Shown: piece by piece, positions 18,942 through 28,562 of the stretch
How positions within the stretch are numbered: the stretch's first letter is position 1
Layout of the letters: every line of letters begins with the position of its first letter
Origin: Nostoc sp. UHCC 0302
GTDB taxonomy: Bacteria > Cyanobacteriota > Cyanobacteriia > Cyanobacteriales > Nostocaceae
Assembly: GCF_038096175.1 (NCBI RefSeq)
Contig: NZ_CP151099.1
Location: 2,048,501-2,112,500 of the forward strand
Reading direction: 5' to 3'
DNA length: 64,000 nucleotides
The notes under the pieces: generated by a model
What the model was told of the DNA's origin: nothing
Seen by the model: only the letters and a program-made list of their open reading frames with translations
Database searches by the model: none
Translations under genes and position numbers: made by a program

Positions 18942-21245
18942 TTACTCCTGATTTATTAATTCACGGGAAGCTGCCATTAATTGTCCTAGTGCAATACCTC
19001 CATCATTGGGTGGAATGATTTGATGCCAATAAGGGCGAAAGTTCTCTTCTTGTAAACGGTAAATAGTTCTCTCAGCCAAATAACGATTTTGAAAACAGCC
19101 GCCTGTTAACACAATTTTTCCTTCACCGACATACTTTGCTATAGCAATAGTAATTTCAACTAGTGTATTATGAAATTTAGTTGATATATGCCCGATTGCT
19201 AAACCGTTATCAATATCTTCGAAAATTCCTTTGACTATCAATGCCCAATCAACAACTAATGGTGAACAATTATCTATTTCTGAAGGCTGAATAATTGTAA
19301 ATTGATAATATTCTTTGGTTTGAAAATGTGAAATGGCAAATTCTAGCTCCATTGCTGCTTGTCCTTCAAATGAAGACTGTTGACGTAATCCCACTATTGA
19401 GGCGATCGCATCGAATAGCCGACCCATACTAGAAGTTAGTGGTGTATTCAAATGTCTTTTGAGCATTGGTTGCAAAACTTCTAACTCTTGAGGGTAAAAA
19501 GCTTGCAATGGTGCTAACTTTTTCATTTTAAAAAGTGTGTCTCCCCAGAGTTCATAAAGTAAACCTATAGCTACACGTCTGGGCTGCTTAATCGCTTTTT
19601 CGCCTCCTGGAAGAGGAAACATCCGCAGATGAGCGACACGTTGAAATGATGTTTCTGTAATTAAAAGAAATTCACTTCCCCAAATTTTGCCGTCTAGCCC
19701 GTAACCAGAACCATCCCAAGCAATACCTAATACAGAACCTGAAAGCTGGTTTTCTGCCATACATGAAAGGACATGAGCATAGTGATGTTGCACGGAGATG
19801 ATAGGAACGCTCAAATTGTGTGCATATTGGGTAGAAAGGTAATCTGGATGTAAATCACACGCTACAACATCAGGTTGAAAATCGTAAATTTTTTTGAAGC
19901 TGTCAATTACATTTTTAAACCTATCAAAAGCCTGAATTGTATCTAAGTTTCCTATATGTTGGCTAATTAAAATTTGTTGATTAATAGAAATAGCAATAGT
20001 ATTTTTTAAATGTCCTCCCACAGCCAGAATATTAGATTTGGTGTTAATTGGAATTGCTAGAGGAGCATAGCCACGGGCGCACCGTAACACCATTGGACGT
20101 TCCATGAAAACACGTACAATCGAATCATCAACAGGATGGTGAATTGGGCGATTGTGAATTAAAAATATATCTACAATTCTCCCCAAACGCTCAATTGCCT
20201 CAGATTCGTCTATACAAATTGGTTCATCAGCAAGATTGCCACTAGTAGCTACTACAGGAAAATTTAATTTCGCCATAAGTAAATGATGTAATGGCGTATG
20301 GGGCAACATAATACCGAGATTAGGATTACCTGGGGCGACATCAGCAGCAATTTGAGATTTAGGATTTGGGATTGGAGATTTCTCCAGCAGGACAATAGGG
20401 GCTTGAGGCGATCGCAACAACTGTTCTTCTAGATTTGAAACTTTGCAATGTGCTTTGACTAACTCCAAAGTTGGATACATCAAGGCAAACGGTTTTTCTG
20501 GCCGTTGTTTGCTAATACGTAACTGTCTTACGGCATTTTTACATCGGGCATCTACTATTAAATGAAATCCGCCTAATCCTTTAATAGCAATAATTTTACC
20601 TTGGCAAATTGCATCTGCTGCCATTTGCAAAGCAGCGTCATGGAATGCTAAAACATTACCTTCTCTATCCCATAACTCTAAGTGAGGGCCGCACTGAGGA
20701 CAAGCATTCGGTTGCGCGTGGAAACGGCGATCGCTAGGATTATCGTACTCAGCTTGGCAAGTATCACACATTACAAAGTTTTTCATTGTAGTGTTGGGGC
20801 GATCGTATGGCAAGGCTTCAATGATGCTGAAACGAGGCCCACAGTTGGTACAGTTTGTAAAAGGATAGCTGTTTCGGCGATTTATTTGTGTAAATATCTC
20901 ACGCAGACAATCTGAGCAAGTGGCTATATCTGGTGAAATTAGGGCTGTTTTTTCACCACCAATACTGTTACGAATCTCAAATTTTTGATAGCCGATGGGG
21001 TTAAGAAATATAAATTCTAGCTTTTTAATTACAGAATGCGAAGGTTTTTCTTTTTCAATAGATAGAAGGAATATTTCTAGTTGGTTGTAACTACCTTCGG
21101 CTTCAATAAAGACACCTTGAGCAGAATTGTTTACCCAACCTACAAGTCCTAATTTGCTTGCCAAGTGGTAGATGAATGGACGAAATCCTACTCCCTGGAC
21201 AATACCTTGGATCGTTATTTGCAAGCGTTGTTTGTCATGAGTCAT
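18942..21245 (-). CDS. hypF: Carbamoyltransferase HypF
   Basis: HypF makes the CN precursor: carbamoyl phosphate plus ATP gives carbamoyl-AMP, and the carbamoyl is then moved to HypE's C-terminal Cys. Order: acylphosphatase domain (GIVQGVGFRPFIYHLA), two C4 zinc fingers (CSDCLREI...CTNCG; CDTCQAEYDNP...CPQCG), YrdC-like domain (IAIKGLGGFHLIVDA, KQRPEKPFALM), and Kae1-like carbamoyltransferase (VQHHYAHVLSCMAE, GIAWDGSGYG, LTGGCFQNRYL). Start taken at MTHDKQRLQ because an upstream Met would overlap the preceding gene and lengthen a conserved N-terminus. Residues about 288-298 (SPIPNPKSQI) come from a heptamer repeat at 20351-20381. Confidence 0.95.
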   Translation of the reverse strand: MTHDKQRLQITIQGIVQGVGFRPFIYHLASKLGLVGWVNNSAQGVFIEAEGSYNQLEIFLLSIEKEKPSHSVIKKLEFIFLNPIGYQKFEIRNSIGGEKTALISPDIATCSDCLREIFTQINRRNSYPFTNCTNCGPRFSIIEALPYDRPNTTMKNFVMCDTCQAEYDNPSDRRFHAQPNACPQCGPHLELWDREGNVLAFHDAALQMAADAICQGKIIAIKGLGGFHLIVDARCKNAVRQLRISKQRPEKPFALMYPTLELVKAHCKVSNLEEQLLRSPQAPIVLLEKSPIPNPKSQIAADVAPGNPNLGIMLPHTPLHHLLMAKLNFPVVATSGNLADEPICIDESEAIERLGRIVDIFLIHNRPIHHPVDDSIVRVFMERPMVLRCARGYAPLAIPINTKSNILAVGGHLKNTIAISINQQILISQHIGNLDTIQAFDRFKNVIDSFKKIYDFQPDVVACDLHPDYLSTQYAHNLSVPIISVQHHYAHVLSCMAENQLSGSVLGIAWDGSGYGLDGKIWGSEFLLITETSFQRVAHLRMFPLPGGEKAIKQPRRVAIGLLYELWGDTLFKMKKLAPLQAFYPQELEVLQPMLKRHLNTPLTSSMGRLFDAIASIVGLRQQSSFEGQAAMELEFAISHFQTKEYYQFTIIQPSEIDNCSPLVVDWALIVKGIFEDIDNGLAIGHISTKFHNTLVEITIAIAKYVGEGKIVLTGGCFQNRYLAERTIYRLQEENFRPYWHQIIPPNDGGIALGQLMAASRELINQE
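20351..20381. repeat. Heptamer repeat inside hypF
   Basis: GAGATTTAGGATTTGGGATT followed by GGAGATT matches the dispersed heptanucleotide theme GGATTTG and is translated in frame between PIVLLEK and the conserved VAPGNPNLG of the YrdC-like domain. Confidence 0.55.
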
Positions 21246-21264
21246 TTGAAAGCATAGATGTAAT

Positions 21265-24054
21265 TTATGTGATATCAATTTGGGCTTTGACTACAGTAGG
21301 ATCGTCTGTGCGTTCGATATGAAAACCAAGTTTTTCACAAACTTTTTGCATGGCATAATTGTCAGCCAAAATATCAGCTGTGACGGTGCTGAGTTGCTCA
21401 TCTCGACTAACTTGCAGTAACCGTCGCAGTAACTCGGTTCCTATACCCTGGCACTGATAGCGATCGCATACCACAATAGCGAATTCTGCCTCATTCGTAC
21501 CATGTATTTTACTTAACCGACCGACTGCCAAAATTTTCCGTGTTTGCGTTTCAGGATTTTGATATTCGGCAATTAGGGCTATTTCGCGATCATAGTCAAT
21601 AAAGCAGATGCGTGTTAATCGTTCATGGGCTACTCTCGACTGGAGTTTAATTAAGTGGAAATAACGAAAATAAACACTTTGCTCTGAGAGTGTGTTGTGA
21701 AATTGCACCATCAACGGTTCATCTTCTGGACGGATAGGACGAATGGTAACTGGAGTTCCATCTCTCATCGTCCACTTGCGAACATATTGTGTAGGATAGG
21801 GTCGAATCGCTAACTTTGGTAGTTGCTCCTCCTTAACATTTGGTTCGTGCAGGATTATCCGTGCATCGAGGGCAATCAATTGCTCAGATGAAGCTAGCAA
21901 CGGGTTAACATCGATTTCTTTAATCCAACGCTGTTCTACCACTAATTGGCTAAATATCACCATTAATTGTTCAAGGGCAACCATATCAACACTTTTACGC
22001 CCTCGAACTCCTTTGAGCGCTTTGTAAATCTGCGTTTGCTCCATCATGCGTCGTGCTAAAGTGGTATTGAGGGGTGGAAGTGCGATCGCGCGATCGTGAA
22101 AAACTTCGACTAGTTGTCCACCTGTGCCAAAAAGCAACACCGGGCCAAATTGTGCATCCAGACTACTACCGATAATCAATTCATAACCACCCATTTTTAC
22201 CATTGGCTGCACCGTTACACCCAAGAACAGTTGAGTAGAGACGCGATTCATCGCGTCTTTACAAAGGTCGTGTTGTAGTTTCTCGTTTAAAGAGGATTCA
22301 ATTGTGCGGTAAGCGTGTTGTACAGCTTCAGCATCTTTTAGATTTAACTGCACACCGCCAACATCGGTTTTATGAGTAATAATCTCGGAAAACAGCTTTA
22401 AAACAACTGGATAGCCAATTGTTTCTGCACATTGAATTGCTTGATCCTCGCTCTTAGCAACACAAGTGGCGACCACCGGAATACCATAAGCAGCTAATAT
22501 CTGCTTTGATTCAAACTCTGTGAGAATAGTTCGCTGTGCCTGACGTGCTGATTGGATAATTTTTTCCACACAGTTACGGTCTGGTATCCCTGATGAGGAA
22601 TCAAGTGCAGGCATTACGGGAGTTTCATAGATACCACGCAAGTTATAGCTAGACTGCCACATATAACTAAACATCCGAGCAGCAGTGTCAGGGTAAGGAT
22701 ATGTGGGGATATGGTGACGATTGAGAATCATCTCACCTGCTGCTACATCTGCTCCTCCCATCCAACTAGCAAGGATGGGTTTACTAGCCATCTGCGCGTA
22801 GGGTTTCAATTGCTCGGCTGTTTGGGTGGGGTCTGTCATTGCTTGAGGAGTGAGAATCACCAATAAGCCGTCACTGTTGGGATCTTTAGCAGCAATTTCC
22901 AACGCTTGGGTATATCTTTGTGGGTCAGCGTCGCCCAGAATATCAATCGGGTTGCCGTGGCTCCAATGTGTTGGTAATAGTTGGTTAAGGGATACGCTTG
23001 TTTCTTCAGAAATTGTGGCAATTTCTCCACCAGCAGCAATCAGAGCATCGGTAGCAAGTACCCCTGGCCCACCTGCGTTAGTTAAAATTGTCAGACGTGG
23101 CCCTTTGGGACGGGGTTGTTTTGCTAATACTTCCGCCATATCGAATAAGTCAGAGATGCTATTGACGCGCAACACCCCACAACGCCGGAAAGCTGCATGA
23201 AGAACCTCATCACTTCCTGTAAGTGCGCCAGTATGAGAAGCTGCTGCCTTAGCTGCTGCTTCAGTACGTCCTGCTTTAATCACAATAATCGGTTTAGTTA
23301 AAGCAACTTCCCGCGCTGCTGACAGAAATGCTCGCGCATTCCCAATTGATTCCATGTAAATAACAATACTTTTAGTATGCGGGTCATCACCAAGGTAGTA
23401 AATCAAATCTCCCCAACCCACATCCAGCATTGAGCCAAGGGAAACAAAGGCGCTAAAACCAACGTTTTCTCGAAAACTCCAATCAAGGATAGCAGTGCAA
23501 AGCGCTCCACTTTGACTAATAAAGCCCACATTTCCAGGACGCGCCATTGTACTGGCAAAAGTCGCATTCAAACCTGTGCGCGGACTCATCACACCTAAGC
23601 AATTCGGCCCAATAATCCGCATTTTGCCGCGATGCGCTTGCTCAAGTATTTGCTGTTCTAAGGCTACACCCTCAGTACCAGCTTCTTTAAAACCAGCACT
23701 GAGGATAATTGCACTTTTCACACCTGCATCCACGCACTTAGCAATAATGTCTGGGACTGTTGGTGCTGGGGTGGCGATAACTGCCAAATCAACTAGTTCT
23801 GGGACATCAAAGATAGTTGGGTATGCTTTGATTCCCAATATGCTGTGCCGCTTGGGATTGACAGGGAAAACAGTTCCACCAAAAGGATTGCTAATCAAAT
23901 TCCATAGTAAGGTGCGCCCAACACTACCAGTTTTTTCGCTAGCACCAATTACAGCAACACTTTTTGGGGCAAAAATAGCATCAAGGGGGTTAGCTTTTTC
24001 GGTTCGTAAAATATCATAGGCGCGTTCGACGGATGACTGGGTAGGTTTTTGCAT
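21265..24054 (-). CDS. ADP-forming acyl-CoA synthetase fused to a GNAT acetyltransferase
   Basis: 929 aa. Order: CoA-binding domain ([20 protein letters not shown]), succinyl-CoA-ligase-like domains ([20 protein letters not shown] with the phosphohistidine), ATP-grasp domain (about 500-720, [22 protein letters not shown]), and a C-terminal GNAT domain (about 760-929, [15 protein letters not shown]). It may be an acetate:CoA ligase (ADP-forming) making ATP and acetate from acetyl-CoA, or a Pat-like protein acetyltransferase with a regulatory synthetase half. The complete catalytic His motif leaves the former open. Placement beside PFOR and hydrogenase genes suits fermentation. Residues about 598-607 (DAMNRVSTQ) come from a palindromic repeat inside the ATP-grasp domain. 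Confidence 0.87.
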   Translation of the reverse strand: MQKPTQSSVERAYDILRTEKANPLDAIFAPKSVAVIGASEKTGSVGRTLLWNLISNPFGGTVFPVNPKRHSILGIKAYPTIFDVPELVDLAVIATPAPTVPDIIAKCVDAGVKSAIILSAGFKEAGTEGVALEQQILEQAHRGKMRIIGPNCLGVMSPRTGLNATFASTMARPGNVGFISQSGALCTAILDWSFRENVGFSAFVSLGSMLDVGWGDLIYYLGDDPHTKSIVIYMESIGNARAFLSAAREVALTKPIIVIKAGRTEAAAKAAASHTGALTGSDEVLHAAFRRCGVLRVNSISDLFDMAEVLAKQPRPKGPRLTILTNAGGPGVLATDALIAAGGEIATISEETSVSLNQLLPTHWSHGNPIDILGDADPQRYTQALEIAAKDPNSDGLLVILTPQAMTDPTQTAEQLKPYAQMASKPILASWMGGADVAAGEMILNRHHIPTYPYPDTAARMFSYMWQSSYNLRGIYETPVMPALDSSSGIPDRNCVEKIIQSARQAQRTILTEFESKQILAAYGIPVVATCVAKSEDQAIQCAETIGYPVVLKLFSEIITHKTDVGGVQLNLKDAEAVQHAYRTIESSLNEKLQHDLCKDAMNRVSTQLFLGVTVQPMVKMGGYELIIGSSLDAQFGPVLLFGTGGQLVEVFHDRAIALPPLNTTLARRMMEQTQIYKALKGVRGRKSVDMVALEQLMVIFSQLVVEQRWIKEIDVNPLLASSEQLIALDARIILHEPNVKEEQLPKLAIRPYPTQYVRKWTMRDGTPVTIRPIRPEDEPLMVQFHNTLSEQSVYFRYFHLIKLQSRVAHERLTRICFIDYDREIALIAEYQNPETQTRKILAVGRLSKIHGTNEAEFAIVVCDRYQCQGIGTELLRRLLQVSRDEQLSTVTADILADNYAMQKVCEKLGFHIERTDDPTVVKAQIDIT
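22235..22262. repeat. Palindromic repeat (GTAGAGACGCGAT) inside the acyl-CoA synthetase gene
   Basis: GTAGAGACGCGAT, two bases, then ATCGCGTCTTTAC: a 13-bp inverted repeat with one mismatch. A second copy of the same element is intergenic at 36459-36486. Here it is translated in frame as AMNRVST. Confidence 0.85.
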
Positions 24055-24085
24055 GAGTTGCTATTACCTGTGGTGGAAATATATT

Positions 24086-24559
24086 TTAAAGAAGTAAGCT
24101 AAAATTTTCGTCAATAATTTGGGTAATTTTTTGTAAAGCGATCGCCACTCCAGTCTCGGCAATTGGTGATAAGCTGTAGCCTAATTCAAAGTTTTCTCCT
24201 GGGACTTTTATCCACCAAGCTGGTGGACAACGACCGTAAATAGCTTGAGTCAGAGCAAGAAGCGATCGCGGATCGGCTGTATGTCCGGCGATGACGTTAA
24301 AAGATTCAGGTGAAAGCGATTGTACTTGCACCTGCGAACTTTCAGACATTAAACAAGCATCGATAAAGATTGCTAAATCAGCATCGGCTAAAGTTTCAGC
24401 AAGTTCAGGAGTGAGTTGGTGGACAGCAAGAGATTTCACGTTTGATAGTTGCAATGCCTTAGCTACTCGCTGCCCAATGCCATCATCACTACGCAATTCA
24501 TTACCGTAACCAATCGCGATCGCCTCCGGCGGGGCGTAGCCCATCGCATTGTAAATCAT
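24086..24559 (-). CDS. hoxW: Hydrogenase maturation endopeptidase, HoxW-like
   Basis: 157-aa HyaD/HybD/HycI-family protease that trims the C-terminus of the [NiFe] large subunit after Ni insertion. The metal-contacting residues are visible in GYGNELRSDDGIG (Glu/Asp), IFIDAC (Asp) and AGHTADP (His). The only large subunit in the window, HoxH, has a C-terminal extension after DPCLSCSTH, so HoxH is the likely substrate. First gene of the hoxW-acs-hypF-hypC operon; its CYTCA-class promoter sits 28 bases upstream and mirrors that of rogue psbA. Confidence 0.85.
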   Translation of the reverse strand: MIYNAMGYAPPEAIAIGYGNELRSDDGIGQRVAKALQLSNVKSLAVHQLTPELAETLADADLAIFIDACLMSESSQVQVQSLSPESFNVIAGHTADPRSLLALTQAIYGRCPPAWWIKVPGENFELGYSLSPIAETGVAIALQKITQIIDENFSLLL

Positions 24560-24586
24560 ACTTTTTAGCTATCTAATCCTGTTTAG

Positions 24587-24619
24587 AAGTTAGGTCAAAA
24601 ACTTGAGGAACTTGTGAGG
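24587..24619 (-). promoter_or_regulatory. CYTCA-class promoter of the hoxW operon
   Basis: Reading toward hoxW: box CCTCACAAGTTCCTCA (24604-24619), 11 bases, -10 TAACTT (24587-24592). It is the left arm of a perfect 17-bp inverted repeat whose right arm serves psbA. The predicted leader is about 20 bases. Confidence 0.85.
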
Positions 24620-24635
24620 TAAGATTTGAACCAAT

Positions 24636-24668
24636 CCTCACAAGTTCCTCAAATTCTTTTTCTAACTT
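24636..24668 (+). promoter_or_regulatory. CYTCA-class promoter of rogue psbA
   Basis: Box CCTCACAAGTTCCTCA (24636-24651), 11 bases, -10 TAACTT (24663-24668). It leaves a leader of about 175 bases before the psbA ATG, long enough for post-transcriptional control. Confidence 0.85.
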
Positions 24669-24849
24669 CAAGGTATAGATGCTCAACTATTGCATTAATT
24701 AGCTTGAAAACTCACTGCCTTATTCAGATGGGTCGTAATTATCGCCAGAATCTATATTTGAAACAACAATCGATCAAGTAAAAAAGATAGACATCCGCCA
24801 AAAGTAGTTAAAAATTTTTGAACTTGTAATTGCTTAGGAGGTACAGACT

Positions 24850-25920
24850 ATGAGTACCATTGTCCAACGCCAAAAAGAATTCAATTTTTTTGATTTATGG
24901 GATAGGTTTTGTAGCTGGATTACTAGCACAGAAAATCGGATTTATATTGGCTGGTTTGGTGTGTTGATGATTCCCACCTTGCTGGCTGCCACCACCTGCT
25001 TTATTTTGGCTTTTATTGCTGCTCCTGGCGTAGACATGGATGGCATACGTGAGCCAATCATGGGTTCACTGATGGATGGTAATAACTTAATTACAGCCGC
25101 AGTTGTGCCGACCTCTGCTGCCATTGGTTTGCACTTTTATCCTATCTGGGAAGCTGGATCAGTAGATGAATGGCTCTACAATGGTGGCCCATATCAATTG
25201 ATTGTGCTGCATTTTCTTATTGGTATTTGGTGTTTATTAGGGCGATTTTGGGAACTGAGCTATCGTTTAGGAATGCGTCCCTGGATAGCAGTTGCCTATT
25301 CTGCACCCGTCATTGCCGCTACTTCAGTTTTGCTAGTTTATCCCATTGGCCAAGGTAGTTTTTCTGATGGTTTACCTTTGGGAATTGCTGGAACTTTCCA
25401 CTTTATGTTAGCTTTCCAAGGCGATCATAATATTCTCATGCACCCGTTCCATATGTTGGGTGTAGCAGGTATATTCGGCGGCGCACTGTTGAGTTCGTTG
25501 CATGGTTCTTTGGTGACTTCAACGTTAAGTCGGAATACTGATGAAAATGAATCAATTAATGCCGGATATAAATTGGGTCAGAAGAAAGTCACCTACAATT
25601 ACTTGGCAGGACACTACGGCTTCTTGGGACGGTTGTTGATTCCTACCTTTGCTAGTAAAAATCATCGTGCTTTCCATTTTTTATTAGCAGCATTACCAAC
25701 AGTAGGTATTTGGTTCGCAGCGATGGGTGTATGTTCGATGGCATTTAATATCAATGGCTTGAACTTTAATCATTCCATCTTAGATAGTCGGGGTGAAGTA
25801 ATTAGAACCAACGCTGATGTGCTGAACCGTGCCAATCTTGGTATAAATGCAATGCACGCTCCTAATGTCCATAATTTCCCTTTAGTTCTGTCTAGCGGTC
25901 AACCGATTCCAGTTAGTTAA
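24850..25920 (+). CDS. psbA: Rogue (sentinel-type) photosystem II D1 protein
   Basis: 356-aa D1 homologue with five transmembrane helices, behind a strong AGGAGG. In standard D1 numbering it keeps TyrZ161, D170, H190, H198, H215, H332, H337 and S264. It changes Mn-cluster ligands and neighbours: E189D, N181H, E333A, D342V and A344S, with a short tail SGQPIPVS. Position 130, which tunes the pheophytin, is Phe instead of Gln/Glu ([12 protein letters not shown]). Such a D1 can probably assemble into PSII but not build a working Mn4CaO5 cluster. This matches the rogue/sentinel D1 group reported to switch off oxygen evolution during dark nitrogenase activity. It lacks the Gln-Asp pair at 127-128 of chlorophyll f synthase, so it is not that enzyme. 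It diverges from hoxW and shares its operator. Confidence 0.93.
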   Translation: MSTIVQRQKEFNFFDLWDRFCSWITSTENRIYIGWFGVLMIPTLLAATTCFILAFIAAPGVDMDGIREPIMGSLMDGNNLITAAVVPTSAAIGLHFYPIWEAGSVDEWLYNGGPYQLIVLHFLIGIWCLLGRFWELSYRLGMRPWIAVAYSAPVIAATSVLLVYPIGQGSFSDGLPLGIAGTFHFMLAFQGDHNILMHPFHMLGVAGIFGGALLSSLHGSLVTSTLSRNTDENESINAGYKLGQKKVTYNYLAGHYGFLGRLLIPTFASKNHRAFHFLLAALPTVGIWFAAMGVCSMAFNINGLNFNHSILDSRGEVIRTNADVLNRANLGINAMHAPNVHNFPLVLSSGQPIPVS

Positions 25921-25953
25921 AGATTGCATCCATCCATTTTTATAGTTGTTTTC

Positions 25954-26000
25954 AACCTGCCTGTGATTATGATATAAGCTAATATTGCAGGCAGGTTTTT
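25954..26000 (+). terminator. Rho-independent terminator of psbA
   Basis: Perfect 10-bp stem AACCTGCCTG (25954-25963) / CAGGCAGGTT (25988-25997) running into a T tract, 34 bases after the psbA stop. The loop is long (24 bases). Confidence 0.7.
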
Positions 26001-26094
26001 GCAGTGGTGAGTTATGGAAAACTTGCAGGTTGGAGAGAAGATAGTAAATGAGTTTCGGCTACGGTAATCATGAGACAAGCTGTAAGGCGGTTCT

Positions 26095-26484
26095 ATGTCT
26101 AAAACAAATTCTCAACAGATCATTAATACTGCCGTTACTCTCGTAGAGAGGTATGCAGAGGGGAAACGCAATTTTAGTGGCGCGAACTTGGGTAATGCCG
26201 ACTTGCAGGGTGTTGATCTCAAAGGAGCTGATTTCAGCTACGCTGACTTGAGTGAAGCTAATTTAAATGGTGCTAATCTTAGAGGCTGTGACTTCAGCTT
26301 TGCAAATCTCAGTCAAGCTAATTTGCAAGATGCTGATCTTCGGGGAGCCTTATTGTTTTCCACCGATCTCCGTCAAGCTGAGTTCAAGGGAGCGAAACTG
26401 GAAAAAGCAGATTGCGATCGCAATACTCATTTCCCTCAGAATTTTGATCCAGTGCAAGTGGGATTGCAGATTAAAGAGAGGTAG
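26095..26484 (+). CDS. Pentapeptide-repeat protein
   Basis: 129 aa with about 15 consecutive A(D/N)LxX repeats (residues about 25-105: FSGANLGNADLQGVDLKGAD and onward), forming a right-handed quadrilateral beta-helix. The N-terminal segment (LVERYAEGKRNF) is the cap found in many cyanobacterial members. Function unknown; predicted cytoplasmic as no signal peptide is seen. A related protein lies at 56781-57350. It follows psbA after a terminator and may be transcribed separately; convergent with hoxH. Confidence 0.82.
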   Translation: MSKTNSQQIINTAVTLVERYAEGKRNFSGANLGNADLQGVDLKGADFSYADLSEANLNGANLRGCDFSFANLSQANLQDADLRGALLFSTDLRQAEFKGAKLEKADCDRNTHFPQNFDPVQVGLQIKER

Positions 26485-26520
26485 AAGTATAGGCTAAGTA
26501 GGATGGCGTAAATAATTAAA

Positions 26521-26556
26521 GGTTTGTAGTGAGGTCTGAAGCCCTCACTACAAACC
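26521..26556. terminator. 14-bp hairpin between convergent pentapeptide gene and hoxH
   Basis: GGTTTGTAGTGAGG and its exact complement CCTCACTACAAACC around an 8-base loop. It is a common Nostoc repeat form placed where a bidirectional terminator would be expected. The CCTCA inside it is not followed by a second half-site, so it is not counted in the promoter class. Confidence 0.5.
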
Positions 26557-26658
26557 AATTTCATTCAATATTTTTACATTAGTTGCTATAGTTTGAATTA
26601 TTCTCATCGGCTTACTTACACAACTCCTCGGTTGGGCAGATAATCTTACTGATGTTTC

Positions 26659-28107
26659 CTAATCTCGCCAAACTTCATTAACAATGCTCCCATCTTTCCC
26701 AACTAATTGAATATGCAAGGGCATTTGTCCGGCTGCATGAGTTGAACAACTTAAACAAGGGTCAAAAGCTCTGATTCCCGCTTCAACACGGTTTAACATA
26801 CCTTCAGGGATTTCTGAACCGTGAATAAAGTGTCGTGCAATTTGTGCTACTGTGCGATTCATTGCCAGATTATTCTGACCTGTGGCAATTACTAAATTTA
26901 CTTTCTGAAGTAACCCATTTTCATCAACTTGATAATGGTGAAATAATGTACCGCGTGGTGCTTCACTTACACCTACTCCTTCTAGTTGGTTGATGCCAGC
27001 ATCAGCACGCAATTTTTTAGACATTAAATCTGGGTCATCTATTATAATTTCTATGCGTTCAATGCAAGCCAGAATTTCAATTAACCGGGCGTAGTGATAG
27101 AAAAATGATGAAGTGACAGTGCCTTTACCTCTGTCTCTAAATTCTCTCAATTCTGCATCAGCTAAAGGTGTACCAATATGACTGCAAATATTCAGACGCG
27201 CTAGCGGCCCTACCCGATAAATACCACTATCTAAACGACAATAATCGCTTTGGTCAGGATAACCTAAAGGGCGGTAGTAGGGAGACTTTAAATAAGAATC
27301 TGGTTGAACTGCTTCACCGATAAATTCTTGATAATGAGTTGGATCAAGCTTATCAGCAATGATATTCCCGGCGCTATCTACAAAACGAATATGTCCGTCG
27401 TAGTTCTCCCACAAACCATCAGGAGTGACTAAACCCATAAATAAGCTAGGAAAATTCCCGAAGGTTTGCACTTCTTTTTCATAATCATTGAGTAAGCCTT
27501 TAAATCTACCCAGTGCATCTAATATTGTGGTGCGTACTTCTGGGATACGGTTCTGAATATGAGTGCGTCCTTCTATCGATAATGGTTCGCGGACACCACC
27601 AGGAACCGCCCATGATGGGTGTATTTTTCGCCCTCCTAATTGTTCAATAATCTCTTGTCCAAATTGACGCAAGCGAATTCCGCCACGCGCCAGTTCAGGT
27701 TCGGCTGCAATTAAGCCAAATAGATTGCGTTTTTCGGGGTCGCTATCCATTCCTAATAATAAATCTGGGGCGCTGAGGTGAAAGAAACTCAGGGCATGGG
27801 ATTGGATAATTTGTCCCAAATTCATCAAACGACGCAGTTTTTCGGCTGCTTTAGGAATTGTAACTGCAAGGATGCGATCGCCTGCTTTGGCAGAAGCTAA
27901 TAAATGACTCACCGGACAAATTCCACAAATTCGCGCTGTAATTCCTGGCATTTCCCAAAGCGGACGACCCTCACAAAACTTCTCAAAACCACGAAACTCT
28001 GTGACATGAAAGCGAGCATCGCTTACTTGTCCTGTATCATCCAGATAAATACTGATTTTGGCGTGTCCTTCAATGCGGCTAACTGGATCAATAATTACTT
28101 TTTTCAT
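26659..28107 (-). CDS. hoxH: Bidirectional [NiFe]-hydrogenase large subunit HoxH
   Basis: 482 aa, the catalytic subunit of NAD(P)-linked hydrogenase. The four Ni/Fe cysteines are in [10 protein letters not shown] (L1) and [10 protein letters not shown] (L2). The protein continues for about 24 residues after DPCLSCSTH, the extension removed by HoxW. Other landmarks: SRIEGHAKI near the N-terminus and the central region [10 protein letters not shown]. It reversibly converts H2 to protons and electrons. It is last in the hox series and separated from the CBS gene by a 455-base gap with repeats, so it may have its own promoter. Confidence 0.96.
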   Translation of the reverse strand: MKKVIIDPVSRIEGHAKISIYLDDTGQVSDARFHVTEFRGFEKFCEGRPLWEMPGITARICGICPVSHLLASAKAGDRILAVTIPKAAEKLRRLMNLGQIIQSHALSFFHLSAPDLLLGMDSDPEKRNLFGLIAAEPELARGGIRLRQFGQEIIEQLGGRKIHPSWAVPGGVREPLSIEGRTHIQNRIPEVRTTILDALGRFKGLLNDYEKEVQTFGNFPSLFMGLVTPDGLWENYDGHIRFVDSAGNIIADKLDPTHYQEFIGEAVQPDSYLKSPYYRPLGYPDQSDYCRLDSGIYRVGPLARLNICSHIGTPLADAELREFRDRGKGTVTSSFFYHYARLIEILACIERIEIIIDDPDLMSKKLRADAGINQLEGVGVSEAPRGTLFHHYQVDENGLLQKVNLVIATGQNNLAMNRTVAQIARHFIHGSEIPEGMLNRVEAGIRAFDPCLSCSTHAAGQMPLHIQLVGKDGSIVNEVWRD

Positions 28108-28562
28108 AACTATATCTACTGCTTAGCTAAGATAGGTTTAAATCAAGATAATAAATTGAAATACCAACCAATGAAATCAGCTTTCTAAGCAGTTTTTACC
28201 TTCTGTTTTCTACCTTTTAGAAAGCATTTATAAAGTAAAAATAAAATTACTGTAGTGGCGTGTGAGGCACATATTTCAATATAGTTGGTTACAAAAAGTT
28301 TTGGTCAAGCGCCTAACGTACCGTGTTGTATAGCGGTGCGTTAGGTTAATGCCACATAACACACCCTACTGGCGTGACCGGATTAAAATAGTGGATTAAT
28401 AAACCGCAGAGGCGCAGAGAAGCCAGTGCGTTGCGGGGGTTCCCCCCGTTGTAGCAACTGGCGCGACACAGAGAGAGAAAAGAAAATTGTCTTAATGTTT
28501 TATGCGCTAAATTAGCCCGGTCACTCTACTACTTAAGCGAGCAATTTAATATATTGAGGAGC
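28108..28562. repeat. Gap upstream of hoxH holding two dispersed repeats
   Basis: No gene. 28311-28370 is a copy of a repeat whose inverted relative lies at 59935-59992 (TAGGGTGT... paired with ...GGTGTGTTAGGC). 28402-28476 (CGCAGAGGCGCAGAGAAGCC, then GTAGCAACTGGCGCGACACAGAG) is the complement of the element at 43424-43542. A single GTGAGG near 28254 has no partner half-site. Confidence 0.55.

Noticed and set aside
22235-22262. CRISPR repeat
   Set aside because: It is a simple palindrome with two isolated copies 14 kb apart, no regular spacing.
24728-24781. Seventeen-codon ORF in the psbA leader as a leader peptide
   Set aside because: No ribosome-binding site and no comparative evidence; chance expectation is high.
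24850-25920. Chlorophyll f synthase (super-rogue D1)
   Set aside because: Positions 127-128 are Leu-Gly, not Gln-Asp, D170 is kept, and no far-red gene cluster is nearby.
28254-28267. GTGTGAGGCAC as a further CYTCA box
   Set aside because: Only one half-site; no second YTCA 11 bp away and no -10 at the required distance.
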